This document shows, in pieces, positions 8,474 through 17,294 of a stretch of 64,000 nucleotides of DNA (positions are counted from its first letter, which is position 1; each line of letters opens with the position of its first letter). The position numbers and the translations under genes are program-made. The notes under the pieces were generated by a model. That model made no database searches and was not told the origin of the DNA. It worked only from the letters and a program-made list of their open reading frames with translations. The stretch is from assembly GCF_028128765.1 (NCBI RefSeq), contig NZ_LBJG01000089.1, positions 151,587 through 215,586 on the forward strand. Direction: 5' to 3'. This DNA is from Bradyrhizobium sp. CCBAU 51627 (GTDB lineage Bacteria > Pseudomonadota > Alphaproteobacteria > Rhizobiales > Xanthobacteraceae).

Positions 8474-9412
8474 CTATTTCAAACGGCGTGACCGCGGCTT
8501 GCCCTGCCCGCTGGCTCGGAGAGGAGAACGCCATGTCTCGAGCAGCATCTTGAGGAATTGGCTGGCATGCGGGGATAATGTCGCCCCGCGCCTGCGCACG
8601 ATGCCGATCGTCCGCGACACTTGCGGCTCGGTCAAGCGAATGGTGTGAATGATCGGATGGCCGGCCGCGGGCGTTGCCAGCCTCGGCAGCACAGCGACGC
8701 CGAGGCCCGCTTCGACCAGCCCAAGCGAGCCGGAGAGGTGAGCGACCTCGTAGGACCAGTTCAACTGCAGGCCGTGTCGCGCCAGCGCATTGTCGATCAA
8801 GGCGCGATTGCCGCTATTGCGACCGACGGTGATGACCCGGTGCGGCACGATCTCCGGCCAGCTGACCTGTTTGCGTGATGCCAGCGGATGGTCATGACGG
8901 CAAGCCAGGACGAAAGGGTCCTCAACCAGTTTCTCGAATTCGATCTCGGCATGCGAGGCCCCGATGAAATTGATGCCGAAATCGACTTCGCCACGCGCGA
9001 CCGCTTCCAGCCCCTCGTTGGCACCGATATCCAGAATCCGGACGCGAATGCGCGGATACGCTTCGGCAAAACGGCCGATCGCACGCGGCAGGAAGTAGAA
9101 CACTGTTGTTGGCACCGCGGCCACCGAGACCAGGCCAGAACTTCGCGCGCCGATATCCTGGATGGCGAGCACCGACGTCTCGAACTCGTCGATGAGGCGC
9201 CGCACCTTCGGCAGGAAGTCGCGGCCGGTCATGGTGAGATTGACGTGGCGCGTCGATCGCTCGAGCAACGGCGCACCGAGGCTTTCCTCCAGCTTCTGAA
9301 TGCGGCGGCTCAGTGCCGGCTGAGACAGGTTCAGCGCCTTGGCGGTCCGGACAAAGCTTCCCGTCTCAGCGACGGTGATGAACGCCTTGAGGTCGAGCAG
9401 TTCTGCGTTCAT
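8474..9412 (-). CDS. LysR-family transcriptional regulator
   Basis: The product is 312 aa. The N-terminal winged helix-turn-helix covers about residues 1-60 (VRTAKALNLSQPALSRRIQK). A LysR substrate-binding domain follows. The start is the ATG at 9412 (MNAELLDLKAF), where similarity to LysR proteins begins; further upstream frame continues into the divergent promoter. It is transcribed away from the isomerase/DctA pair, the usual layout for a LysR activator of its neighbour. The likely inducer is the carboxylate those genes handle, but this is inference. Confidence 0.88.
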   Translation of the reverse strand: MNAELLDLKAFITVAETGSFVRTAKALNLSQPALSRRIQKLEESLGAPLLERSTRHVNLTMTGRDFLPKVRRLIDEFETSVLAIQDIGARSSGLVSVAAVPTTVFYFLPRAIGRFAEAYPRIRVRILDIGANEGLEAVARGEVDFGINFIGASHAEIEFEKLVEDPFVLACRHDHPLASRKQVSWPEIVPHRVITVGRNSGNRALIDNALARHGLQLNWSYEVAHLSGSLGLVEAGLGVAVLPRLATPAAGHPIIHTIRLTEPQVSRTIGIVRRRGATLSPHASQFLKMLLETWRSPLRASGQGKPRSRRLK

Positions 9413-9419
9413 GGCAGGG

Positions 9420-9465
9420 GCTCCATTATACCGATAATCGAAATAATACCTCAGATATTTGCATT
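9420..9465. promoter_or_regulatory. AT-rich divergent control region with a dyad
   Basis: The gap between the LysR gene and the isomerase gene (9413-9530) is much more AT-rich than its surroundings. It carries the short perfect dyad CGAT-A-ATCG (9432-9440) followed by AATAATACC. LysR sites usually have the form T-N11-A inside an imperfect dyad, so this is the most likely binding region. It is assigned by position only. Confidence 0.35.
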
Positions 9466-9530
9466 TCACAAAAGAGTTGAGAGGGAAGATGCTCTGATCG
9501 GGCGAAGAGTTCGCCGAACGGAACAGCGCC

Positions 9531-10604
9531 ATGAACGATCAGATTGCCATTCCCTGTGTGGTCATGCGCGGGGGTACCTCGCGCGGGCCGTTTTTCCTGG
9601 CCCGCGATCTTCCGGCCGATCCCGCCTTGCGCGATGCGCTGCTGTTGTCGGTGATGGGAGGCGGGCACGATCTCGGGATCGACGGAATCGGCGGCGGCAA
9701 TGCCGTCATCAACAAGGTCGCGATCGTCGGACCGGCATCAGTGCCGGGCGCAGATGTCGACTACCTGTTTGCCCAGGTTCGCGTTCGCGAAGGGATCGTC
9801 GACACGTCGCCGAACTGCGGAAACATGCTGGCGGCGGTGGGGCCGTTCGCAATCGAGGCCGGCCTGGTCGCCGCTTGCGCCGATCGCACCCATGTGCGCA
9901 TCCACAATGTCAACACCGGCAAGCTGATCGATGCCACCGTCGCCACCCCCGGCGGGCGGGTGACCTATGAAGGCGAGGCGCGGATCGACGGCGTCCCCGG
10001 AACGGCCGCGCCCATCGAACTGTCTTTTCCCAATGCAGCCGGCGCACGCACCGGTCGCCTGCTCCCGACGGGACGGCCGGTCGATCGCATCGAAGGGATC
10101 GATGTGAGCTGCATCGACGCGGCGATGCCGGTCATGCTGGTCCGCGCGGCAGATCTGGGCTGCACCGGCCGTGAGGCGCCTTCGGACTTCGCCGACGGCA
10201 GCTTTCGCGCGCGTCTCGAAGGCCTGCGCATCGAGGCCGGGCGCCTGATGGGCTTTCCGGATGCCGCGAACATGGTGATCCCGAAGCCGGTTCTGATTGC
10301 GCCCGCAAGCGGGGCGACGTTGAACGTCAGGTACTTCATGCCGCACGACTGCCACAGCGCGCTGGCGGTGACCGGCGCGGTCGCGATTGCGACTGCGTGC
10401 CTCACGCCCGGAACGATCGCCGCCGAGATGGCCGGACCGCTGGCGCCGCCGCTGCCGATCATGCTCGCCCATCCCTCCGGCCAGCTCGTGGTTCGGCTGG
10501 AGCCCGGGCCGGTCGCCCGGGTCCAGCGGACAGCCCGGCGGATCTTCGAGGGCCAGGTCTTCGCCCGCCGGTCGCACGTGCCTCATGCGGTCCTGGCGGC
10601 CTGA
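9531..10604 (+). CDS. PrpF-superfamily isomerase (4-oxalomesaconate tautomerase-like)
   Basis: The product is 357 aa. The start MNDQIAIPCVVMRGGTSRG has the MRGGTSRG signature of PrpF/GalD proteins. SPNCGNMLAAVGPFA (about residues 89-103) carries the conserved Cys-Gly-Asn catalytic loop, and the second half has the matching loop around HDCHSALAVTGA. These diaminopimelate-epimerase-fold enzymes isomerise unsaturated tricarboxylates such as oxalomesaconate or 2-methylaconitate. It starts within a divergent promoter shared with a LysR gene and precedes a DctA carrier, suggesting uptake and isomerisation of a di- or tricarboxylate. The precise substrate is unknown. GalD itself acts in gallate breakdown, but no other gallate genes are nearby. 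Confidence 0.8.
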   Translation: MNDQIAIPCVVMRGGTSRGPFFLARDLPADPALRDALLLSVMGGGHDLGIDGIGGGNAVINKVAIVGPASVPGADVDYLFAQVRVREGIVDTSPNCGNMLAAVGPFAIEAGLVAACADRTHVRIHNVNTGKLIDATVATPGGRVTYEGEARIDGVPGTAAPIELSFPNAAGARTGRLLPTGRPVDRIEGIDVSCIDAAMPVMLVRAADLGCTGREAPSDFADGSFRARLEGLRIEAGRLMGFPDAANMVIPKPVLIAPASGATLNVRYFMPHDCHSALAVTGAVAIATACLTPGTIAAEMAGPLAPPLPIMLAHPSGQLVVRLEPGPVARVQRTARRIFEGQVFARRSHVPHAVLAA

Positions 10605-10657
10605 CACCCGCCGCTTTCGCAGCCACCAAGAAAATCAGAGCCATGGGAGAAGCGAGA

Positions 10658-12040
10658 ATGCACAAGGAAGCGCGGGTTGGACACGACACCACCGAGGCGC
10701 GGAAGCCGTTCTACCGGATTCTCTACGTCCAGGTCCTGATCGGCCTCATGCTGGGCGTCCTCACGGGCCATTTCTGGCCCGAATTCGGCGCCGCGCTGAA
10801 GCCCTTCGGGGACGGCTTCGTCAAGCTGGTCAAGATGATGATCGCGCCGATCGTCTTCTGCACCATCGTGAGCGGCATCAACAGCATCAGCGATTCCCGC
10901 GAGGTCGGTCGCACGCTCGTGAAGTCCATGGCGCTGTTCTATCTGCTGACCGTGCTCGCGTTGCTGGCCGGGCTGCTGGCTGTCTCCTTGATCCAGCCGG
11001 GCGCGGGCATGCATGTTTCTGTCGGTACGCTGGATCCGTCGGTGGCCGCGAAATTCACCAAGCAGGCAGCTGCGACCGGGTTTGCGGATTTCATGCTGCA
11101 CATCATCCCGCATTCGTTCTTTGGCGCCTTTGCCGACGGCGAGGTGCTGCCGATCCTGCTGGTCGCCATCCTGATTGCCTTTGGCCTCAGCCGTGCCGGC
11201 GACCAAGGCGCCGCGGTGACGAAGGCGGTCGCCTCGTTCTCGCACGTGCTGTTTGTGTCATTCGGCTTCATCATGAAGCTCGCGCCGCTCGGGGCCTTCG
11301 GTGCGATGGCGTTCACGGTCGGCCGTTACGGCGTCCGTTCGATTGGCTCGCTCGGACTGCTGATCCTGACCTTCTATATCGCCTGCTCCATCTTCGTGGT
11401 CGTCGTGCTCGGGACGCTGGCGCGGCTGAACGGCTTCAGCCTGTGGAAGACCATCCGCTACTTCAGGGACGAATTGCTGATCGTGCTCGGCACGTCCTCG
11501 TCGGAGCCGGCGCTGCCTGGCGCGCTGCGCAAGCTGGAGCAGCTCGGATGCCGCAAGGGCGTGTCGGGACTCGTACTGCCGATGGGCTACTCCTTCAATC
11601 TGGACGGCAGCGCCATCTATCTCACCCTGGCGTCCATCTTCATCGCGCAGGCCTGCGACATTCACCTGTCATGGGGCCAGATCGCGGCGATGCTCGGTCT
11701 GATGCTGCTGACGTCCAAAGGGGCGGCCGGCGTCACCCGCAGCGGCTTCGTCGCGCTGGTTGCGACGCTCTCCGTCATGCCGGATCTGCCCGTGACCGCC
11801 GTGGCGCTGCTGGTCGGCATCGACCGCTTCATGTCGGAAGCGCGGGCCCTGACCAGCATGATCAGCAACTGCGTCGCGGCGATCACCGTTTCGCTGTGGG
11901 AGAATGCCTGTGACCGCGAGGTGCTGGCCCGCGAACTTGGGCAGAGCGACGCGCTCGAAATCGCGACCGCAACAGGGGGCGGCGCGGCGACTGCATGTGA
12001 GGACAAGGGCTGGATCCCGACCACGCGATCGGCTGCTTGA
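10658..12040 (+). CDS. dctA: DctA-like C4-dicarboxylate/proton symporter
   Basis: The product is 460 aa. It should bring dicarboxylates or related carboxylates into the cell with cations. Multiple helices are present, with the serine-rich re-entrant loop LGTSSSEPALPGAL and the helix motif VLPMGYSFNLDGSAIYLTLA, both diagnostic of the DAACS family. The ATG at 10658 follows GGGAGAAGCGAGA. The ATG at 10643 overlaps that ribosome site and is less likely. It lies 53 bases after the PrpF-like isomerase, probably in one operon. Its partner enzyme suggests an unusual substrate rather than housekeeping succinate uptake, so the symbol reflects family and not proven specificity. Confidence 0.85.
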   Translation: MHKEARVGHDTTEARKPFYRILYVQVLIGLMLGVLTGHFWPEFGAALKPFGDGFVKLVKMMIAPIVFCTIVSGINSISDSREVGRTLVKSMALFYLLTVLALLAGLLAVSLIQPGAGMHVSVGTLDPSVAAKFTKQAAATGFADFMLHIIPHSFFGAFADGEVLPILLVAILIAFGLSRAGDQGAAVTKAVASFSHVLFVSFGFIMKLAPLGAFGAMAFTVGRYGVRSIGSLGLLILTFYIACSIFVVVVLGTLARLNGFSLWKTIRYFRDELLIVLGTSSSEPALPGALRKLEQLGCRKGVSGLVLPMGYSFNLDGSAIYLTLASIFIAQACDIHLSWGQIAAMLGLMLLTSKGAAGVTRSGFVALVATLSVMPDLPVTAVALLVGIDRFMSEARALTSMISNCVAAITVSLWENACDREVLARELGQSDALEIATATGGGAATACEDKGWIPTTRSAA

Positions 12041-12132
12041 CTCCGCGTTGGGCTCGAACCAGTGGCAGCGCTCAGCCAGGCAGCGCCTGAATTAAGGAGA
12101 CTGCCGAACCGGAGAGAGCGGCATCGATCGCG

Positions 12133-14034
12133 CTAGTTGGGGTTGGCGTTCTCTTTGGCGTTCTCTGCCGTCGGCGATCCCTCAGGCGCCTGTCGGTTTC
12201 CGCCGGTGATACGCTGCTTCAAGAGATCGAGGAAAGGAGACGCCGCGGGCGACTTGCGGATCAGGGCCTCGGGGTCGGGGAAGATCAGCGGATCGTCCCA
12301 GGGACCCTGCACCATGAAGGGCAATTGAAAGCCGGAGGCGGTGTTGAGGCTAGCGACACCCTTCATATCATATTCGCGCGTCGGCACCGACGCAGTGCCG
12401 GTCAGCGTGATCTTCGCCGAAGGTCCCTCGATGCGGATGTCCTCGGCGGTGGCAATCCCGTCGGCGAATCTCACCGCGATGATGAGGTTGTCATAGGGCG
12501 TCGAGCCGTTGCGGAAATTGCCGCCGCCGGACAGCGGCCGGCGCTCGAGTCGCTTCAGGAGTTGCTCGGCATTGAAGCCCGAGATCGCGCCGTCATGCCC
12601 GGTCACGGTGGCGGTGCCGTCGAGCGACTGCATCAGGCCGAACGGGCTCGAGCCGGAGGCGAGCAGGGACACGTTGATGTTGCCGCGGCCGGACAGCTTG
12701 TTGAGACCGAACAATTCTGTAGCACAGGCCTGGAGGTCGACGTCGGTGAACTGGAACTGCGCCTTGATGTCGGCGACGGCGTCGGCGCGCGAGATGCCGA
12801 ACGAGCCCTTGGCGATGCCGCCATAGACCTGCGCCTCGCCGACCGAGAGCGCCAGCGTGCCGTTGCGCAAATTGGCGCCGATCGCGGTGCGGCCGAACTT
12901 GGTCGGTCCGACCGTCAGCTTGGCTGCCGACAGGCGCATGTCGAGATCGGTCGTCGACAATGCGTTGAGATCGAACAGCTGCCTGTTCCAGTCGCGCGCG
13001 CCGCTCGCGAGCAGGCGGAAGGTCGAGATGTAGGGCGTGAAATCGAGCGCGTCGGCGGCGAGCGTCGCCTGCAGCGTCTGCCGTCCGTTATTGGCATAGG
13101 TCATCACGCCCTCGGCGGCGTTGCCGTCGAGCTCGACATTGACATTGGTGAGTGCAATCGAGGCGCCGACGACGTTGGCGCGCGCCTTCAGCGCGAAGCG
13201 GCCGAAGCCGCCGCTGCCGGGCTGCGGCTGCCCGGTCCAGCGCAGCGCGTTGCGCAAGGACGGGCTGTCGATCGTGAGGGTGCCTTCCATCATCGGGCTG
13301 GTGCGGTTGGCGACGCTGCCGTCAAAGGCGAGCTTGAGCGGCGCGCTCGCGATCCGCGCCTTCAGTCCCGAACGCTCGCCGGACAGGGCGGCAACGAAAT
13401 CGGCAAAACTGATCGAGCCGTCGACGCGCTCGCCGCGCCAGTCGAACTGGCCGGTCGCGGCAAAGGAGCGCGAGATCGATGGCCAGGCCAGCGACAGGTC
13501 GATGTCCTCGAACTTCTCGGTGGCGTGCGTGGCGACGTCCTCGTAATCGAGCACACCGTCCTGGATCCTGATCTCGGAGAACGACACCTGGTTGTCGGCG
13601 CCCGGCTTCATCGTCCGCGCAATGGTCTGGATGAAGGGCGTCCAGTTGCTTTCGCCATCCGGTTTGAGGCCGACATGGATGTGTGGCCGCAGCAGCATCA
13701 GGTCGGCGATCTCGAACCGTTGCAGCAACAGCGGCAGCAGGCGGAGATTGGCGGTGAGCACGTCGACGTGGAGCGCGGGGTCGGCCGTGCCGCCGCCCTT
13801 GAGGCCGACGTCGTGGAAGGAGATATAGCTTGCCGGCAGCACGGAAATGTCGATGCTGCCTGCCACGCTGAGCTCGAGCCCGGTAACGTCGCGGATCTGC
13901 GCTTGCACCGCCTTGCGCAGCGCGTCGCGGTTGATGAGCCAGGAGGTCGCGATCAGGGCGATCAGCGCGACGACGAGCAGCGCCGCGATCGGCGTCCCGA
14001 GGCGCTTCATTCCTTGGGCCATGGTCAATGGCAT
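12133..14034 (-). CDS. AsmA family protein
   Basis: The product is 633 aa. It has one N-terminal transmembrane helix (TPIAALLVVALIALIATSWL) followed by a large periplasmic beta-rich domain. The start resembles AsmA (RKAVQAQIRDVTGLELSVAG), and the C-terminal AsmA_2-like part contains LFGLNKLSGRGNINVSLLASG. AsmA-like proteins are linked to lipid transfer between the membranes and outer-membrane homeostasis. Starts at 14034, 14022 and 14010 are all possible. I give the longest, preceded closely by AGGAC. The gene stands alone: the neighbours are convergent dctA and divergent CoA-transferase genes. The gap 14035-14284 shows no gene. Confidence 0.85.
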   Translation of the reverse strand: MPLTMAQGMKRLGTPIAALLVVALIALIATSWLINRDALRKAVQAQIRDVTGLELSVAGSIDISVLPASYISFHDVGLKGGGTADPALHVDVLTANLRLLPLLLQRFEIADLMLLRPHIHVGLKPDGESNWTPFIQTIARTMKPGADNQVSFSEIRIQDGVLDYEDVATHATEKFEDIDLSLAWPSISRSFAATGQFDWRGERVDGSISFADFVAALSGERSGLKARIASAPLKLAFDGSVANRTSPMMEGTLTIDSPSLRNALRWTGQPQPGSGGFGRFALKARANVVGASIALTNVNVELDGNAAEGVMTYANNGRQTLQATLAADALDFTPYISTFRLLASGARDWNRQLFDLNALSTTDLDMRLSAAKLTVGPTKFGRTAIGANLRNGTLALSVGEAQVYGGIAKGSFGISRADAVADIKAQFQFTDVDLQACATELFGLNKLSGRGNINVSLLASGSSPFGLMQSLDGTATVTGHDGAISGFNAEQLLKRLERRPLSGGGNFRNGSTPYDNLIIAVRFADGIATAEDIRIEGPSAKITLTGTASVPTREYDMKGVASLNTASGFQLPFMVQGPWDDPLIFPDPEALIRKSPAASPFLDLLKQRITGGNRQAPEGSPTAENAKENANPN

Positions 14035-14284
14035 GTCCTGATCGAGTTGGTCGCTGGAGCCAAAAGGGCGGGACGGGAAACCTGCGCGCCCCCACGCCCA
14101 ACCCCCGCAACTTGATGGGTTTTCTTGTCGCTTTCAAGGCCGCGGACGGGACTGCCCACGGCGTGGGCAGCTTCTAGCACCGGCCCGCGATGCGGAGAAC
14201 CCCGTATCATTGACGGCTTCGGACGATTTCGCCTAATAATCGCCGCCAATAGGGCGCGACGCCTGCAAGCCGAAGGTTTCCTGC

Positions 14285-15013
14285 ATGAATAAGGTCTATC
14301 CCGACGCGAAGTCGGCCCTCGACGGTATTCTGAAAGACAACATGATGATCATGTCGGGCGGCTTCGGCCTCTGCGGCATCGCCGAGGAGCTGTCGGACGC
14401 GATCCGCGCGTCCGGCGTCAAGGGCCTGACGGTGGTCTCCAACAATGCCGGCGTCGACGGCATCGGCCTCAGCCGCCTGCTGGAAACCCGGCAGATCAAG
14501 AAGATGATCTCGTCCTATGTCGGCGAGAACAAGCTGTTCGCCCAGCAGTTCCTCGCCGGCGAGCTGGAGCTCGAATTCAATCCGCAGGGCACGCTGGCCG
14601 AGCGCATTCGCGCCGGCGGCGCCGGCATTCCGGCCTTCTACACCAAGACCGGGGTCGGCACGCTGATCGCCGAAGGCAAGGAAGTGAAGGAGTTCGACGG
14701 CGAGAAATACCTGATGGAGCGCGGCCTGTTCGCCGACCTCGCCATCGTCCACGCCTGGATGGGCGATACCGCCGGCAACCTCATCTACCGCAAGACCGCG
14801 CGCAACTTTAACCCGATGATGGCGACTGCGGCCAAGATTACGGTGGCCGAGGTCGAGCATCTGGTTCCGGCGGGCCAACTCAATCCCGATCACATCCACA
14901 CCCCCGGTATCTTCGTGAAGCGCATCGTCGAGGTCGGCACGGCCAAGAAGCGTATCGAGTTCCGCAACACCCGGCCGCGTCCCTCTGCGGCTGCAACGGG
15001 AGAAGAAGTCTGA
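14285..15013 (+). CDS. scoA: 3-oxoacid CoA-transferase, subunit A
   Basis: The product is 242 aa. With subunit B it moves CoA from succinyl-CoA to acetoacetate or another 3-oxoacid, as in ketone-body or polyhydroxybutyrate use. The glycine-rich GGFGLCG (residues 25-31) and the segment SNNAGVDGIGLSRLL are typical of subunit A. The gene starts after GAAGG and shares one base with the downstream subunit B start, so the two are translationally coupled. The class of CoA acceptor is inferred from family and not proven. Confidence 0.9.
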   Translation: MNKVYPDAKSALDGILKDNMMIMSGGFGLCGIAEELSDAIRASGVKGLTVVSNNAGVDGIGLSRLLETRQIKKMISSYVGENKLFAQQFLAGELELEFNPQGTLAERIRAGGAGIPAFYTKTGVGTLIAEGKEVKEFDGEKYLMERGLFADLAIVHAWMGDTAGNLIYRKTARNFNPMMATAAKITVAEVEHLVPAGQLNPDHIHTPGIFVKRIVEVGTAKKRIEFRNTRPRPSAAATGEEV

Positions 15014-15663
15014 TGGCCTGGACCCGCGAACAGATGGCGGCGCGCGCCGCCAAGGAGCTGCGCGACGGCTACTACGTCAATCTCGGTATCGGCATCCCGA
15101 CGCTGGTCTCGAACTACATTCCCGACGGTATGGATGTCTCCCTGCAGAGCGAGAACGGCATGCTCGGCATGGGCCCGTTCCCGTATGAGGACGAGGTGGA
15201 TGCGGACTTGATCAACGCCGGCAAGCAGACCGTGAGCGAACTGCCCTCGACCTCCTATTTCTCGAGCGCGGATTCCTTCGGCATGATCCGCGGCGGCCAC
15301 ATGGACCTGTCGATCCTCGGCGCCATGCAGGTGGCCCAGAACGGCGATCTCGCCAACTGGATGATTCCGGGCAAGATGGTCAAGGGCATGGGCGGCGCGA
15401 TGGATCTCGTTGCCGGCGTCAAGCGCGTCATCGTGGTGATGGAGCACTCCGCCAAGGATGGCGCCAAGCTCCTGAAGAAGTGCAATCTGCCGCTGACCGG
15501 CGAGCGCGTCGTCGACATGGTCGTCACCGATCTTGCCGTCTTCACCATCGACAAGCACGGCAGCGGCGGCATGGCCCTGATCGAGCTCGCCGACGGCGTC
15601 ACGCTCGACGAGGTCAAGGCCAAGACCGAGGCCGAATTCCGCGTCGCGCTGAAGAACAGTTAA
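15013..15663 (+). CDS. scoB: 3-oxoacid CoA-transferase, subunit B
   Basis: The product is 216 aa. The catalytic glutamate is visible in SENGMLGMGP (Glu47), which forms the enzyme-CoA thioester. The N-terminus YVNLGIGIPTLVSNYIP and the GGAMDLVAG motif also match SCOT subunit B. It starts at the last base of subunit A's stop. Length is normal for the family. It probably forms an A2B2 cytoplasmic enzyme. Confidence 0.92.
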   Translation: MAWTREQMAARAAKELRDGYYVNLGIGIPTLVSNYIPDGMDVSLQSENGMLGMGPFPYEDEVDADLINAGKQTVSELPSTSYFSSADSFGMIRGGHMDLSILGAMQVAQNGDLANWMIPGKMVKGMGGAMDLVAGVKRVIVVMEHSAKDGAKLLKKCNLPLTGERVVDMVVTDLAVFTIDKHGSGGMALIELADGVTLDEVKAKTEAEFRVALKNS

Positions 15664-15685
15664 GGTCTTCCTTTAGGGGGCGCGC

Positions 15686-16321
15686 GTGACGATCCGGTCT
15701 GCGCGTCCCGAAGACGCCGATTTCATCGCCGGAATTATCCTGTCATCGATGCGCGGCTACCGCTCGCGCGGCTGGTTCGACGTCGCGCTCGGCTGGCCTG
15801 AAGCCCGGTGCCTCGATTTCATTGCTCGCGTCGCGACGGCACGCGCGGTGTCGATGTGGCATGTCTCGCAGTTCCTGGTCGCGGAGATTGACGGGAAGCC
15901 GGCAGCGGCGCTCTGCGCCGTGCCTGCGGCGAACACCGGGCTTTTGGCTTGGCGCGCGATCGAGGAGGTCGGTTTCGCGACAGGGCTCGCCGCGGCGGAG
16001 CTGGACGCCATCCGTCAGCGCGGTGCCTACACGCGGGCCTGCTGGGTTCAGGGCGGCGAGAGCGACTGGATGATCGAGCATGTCGCCACCGATCCGGCTT
16101 ATCGCGGCCGTGGTCTCGTGCAGGCATTGATTGCGCACGCGCTGGAGAAGGGGCGGGCGGCCGGATTTGCCCGCGCGACGATCTCGTTCCTGATCGGCAA
16201 CGAGCCCGCTGAGCGCGCCTATGCCAAGGCGGGCTTCGCGCTTGCTGAAGAGAAACGCGATCCCGCCTTCGAGGCGATCATCGGCGCGCCGGGCTTTCGC
16301 ATGTTCGCACGGACGCTGTGA
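15686..16321 (+). CDS. GNAT-family N-acetyltransferase
   Basis: The product is 211 aa, from a GTG start at 15686 preceded by AGGGGG. The C-terminal half has the GNAT acetyl-CoA loop in VATDPAYRGRGLVQALIAHA (the RGRG turn), followed by the usual NEPAERAYAKAGF strand-helix. The N-terminal part is longer than in minimal GNAT proteins. The substrate is unknown. It lies 22 bases after the CoA-transferase genes and may be in the same transcript. Confidence 0.8.
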   Translation: MTIRSARPEDADFIAGIILSSMRGYRSRGWFDVALGWPEARCLDFIARVATARAVSMWHVSQFLVAEIDGKPAAALCAVPAANTGLLAWRAIEEVGFATGLAAAELDAIRQRGAYTRACWVQGGESDWMIEHVATDPAYRGRGLVQALIAHALEKGRAAGFARATISFLIGNEPAERAYAKAGFALAEEKRDPAFEAIIGAPGFRMFARTL

Positions 16322-16363
16322 CGCGCCGCGCCTCGATTGGAAGCGATCCGGCGATGGTGTGGC

Positions 16364-17242
16364 CTAAGACCGCGCCGCCCAGACCCTGCTCAACCGCGCC
16401 GACACGCTCGCCATCCACGTCCTCTCCTCCCGCACCAGACGGAAGCCGAGATTGGCGGGGGGCACGCCCTGCGCGCAGCCGCCGGCGCGGGCGTCGCGGA
16501 TGAAGTCGGTGACATAGGCACGGTGCGCGCCCTCGGCGATTCGCACGCCGCAATTCACCGTCGGGCGGCCGGGGATGCCGGCCTCATCGACGTGCGAGCG
16601 TACGAAGCAGGTTGAGGTCCACTCCCAAACATTGCCGGCGAAATCGGAGACGCCGCGCTCGTTCAAACCGAACTTGCCGAACGGATAGGCTGTGGTGTCG
16701 GAGGGGCCGCGCTCGGATTCGCGTTCGTAGCGGCTGATCCAGCGCTTCGAGGGATCGCTTTCATCGACCGGCACGCCGTCGTCCTTGAACCTAGCGCCCG
16801 CGGCGAACGCCCATTCCTCATCGCTCGGCAGGCGATAATGCTTGCCCGTCTTGCGCGACAGCCAGACCGCATAGGCCTCGGCATCGTGCCAGTTCACCTG
16901 CACGACGGGGCGATCGGGCGCGATCATGACGTCCTTGTCCAGCGCGCGGCAGGCGCCATCCTCCACGCACGACTGATAGTCGGCGGAAGAGACCTGCTCC
17001 CGCATGATGTGAAGCGGCCTGTCGAATCGCAGCGCGCGCAGCGGCGCCTCGGCCTGCTGCCCGCCGCGGGTGAAATCCCCGGCCTCGCGATAGGCGAAGT
17101 TGCCGGCGGCGATCTCGACGATCGCGGGCTCGCTTTGCGTGCCGTGGACCGTCATCTCGGAAACCAGCGGCGCAACGGCGAGCGGTCCGGCGAATCCGGC
17201 CGCGCAGGCGAGCGCCAGTTTAAGTTTGAATGCGATCAGCAT
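16364..17242 (-). CDS. nirV: NirV, formylglycine-generating-enzyme-like protein of the nirK operon
   Basis: The product is 292 aa with an N-terminal hydrophobic signal or anchor. A SUMF1/FGE-type domain contains NWHDAEAYAVWLSRKTGKHYR, RLPSDEEWAFAAGA and the GNVWEWT motif. In many denitrifiers nirV directly follows nirK, as here. Its role is uncertain but tied to nitrite reductase maturation or function. The ATG at 17242 follows CGGGGTGACC; a GTG two codons earlier is possible. A strong hairpin separates it from nirK, so it is probably made at a lower level. Confidence 0.85.
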   Translation of the reverse strand: MLIAFKLKLALACAAGFAGPLAVAPLVSEMTVHGTQSEPAIVEIAAGNFAYREAGDFTRGGQQAEAPLRALRFDRPLHIMREQVSSADYQSCVEDGACRALDKDVMIAPDRPVVQVNWHDAEAYAVWLSRKTGKHYRLPSDEEWAFAAGARFKDDGVPVDESDPSKRWISRYERESERGPSDTTAYPFGKFGLNERGVSDFAGNVWEWTSTCFVRSHVDEAGIPGRPTVNCGVRIAEGAHRAYVTDFIRDARAGGCAQGVPPANLGFRLVREERTWMASVSARLSRVWAARS

Positions 17243-17261
17243 GGTCACCCCGAAAGGAAGA

Positions 17262-17286
17262 AGGGGCCGGTTGTTTGCCGGCCCCT
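17262..17286 (-). terminator. Hairpin between nirK and nirV
   Basis: AGGGGCCGG (17262-17270) pairs perfectly with CCGGCCCCT (17278-17286) across a 7-base loop. On the minus strand the stem is followed by TCTTCCTTT, a pyrimidine-rich run like a weak intrinsic terminator. It would let most transcripts stop after nirK while some continue into nirV, or it could protect the nirK mRNA end. Confidence 0.6.
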
Positions 17287-17294
17287 CGTCGCGT

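Noticed and set aside
9469..9482. TTGCATTTCACAA as an FNR-type box near the LysR gene
   Set aside because: Seven inner bases rather than eight, and neighbouring genes are not linked to low oxygen.
12325..14115. 596-codon plus-strand frame opposite the AsmA gene
   Set aside because: The minus strand has an N-terminal helix and AsmA motifs. The plus frame is Arg/Gly-rich with no domain.
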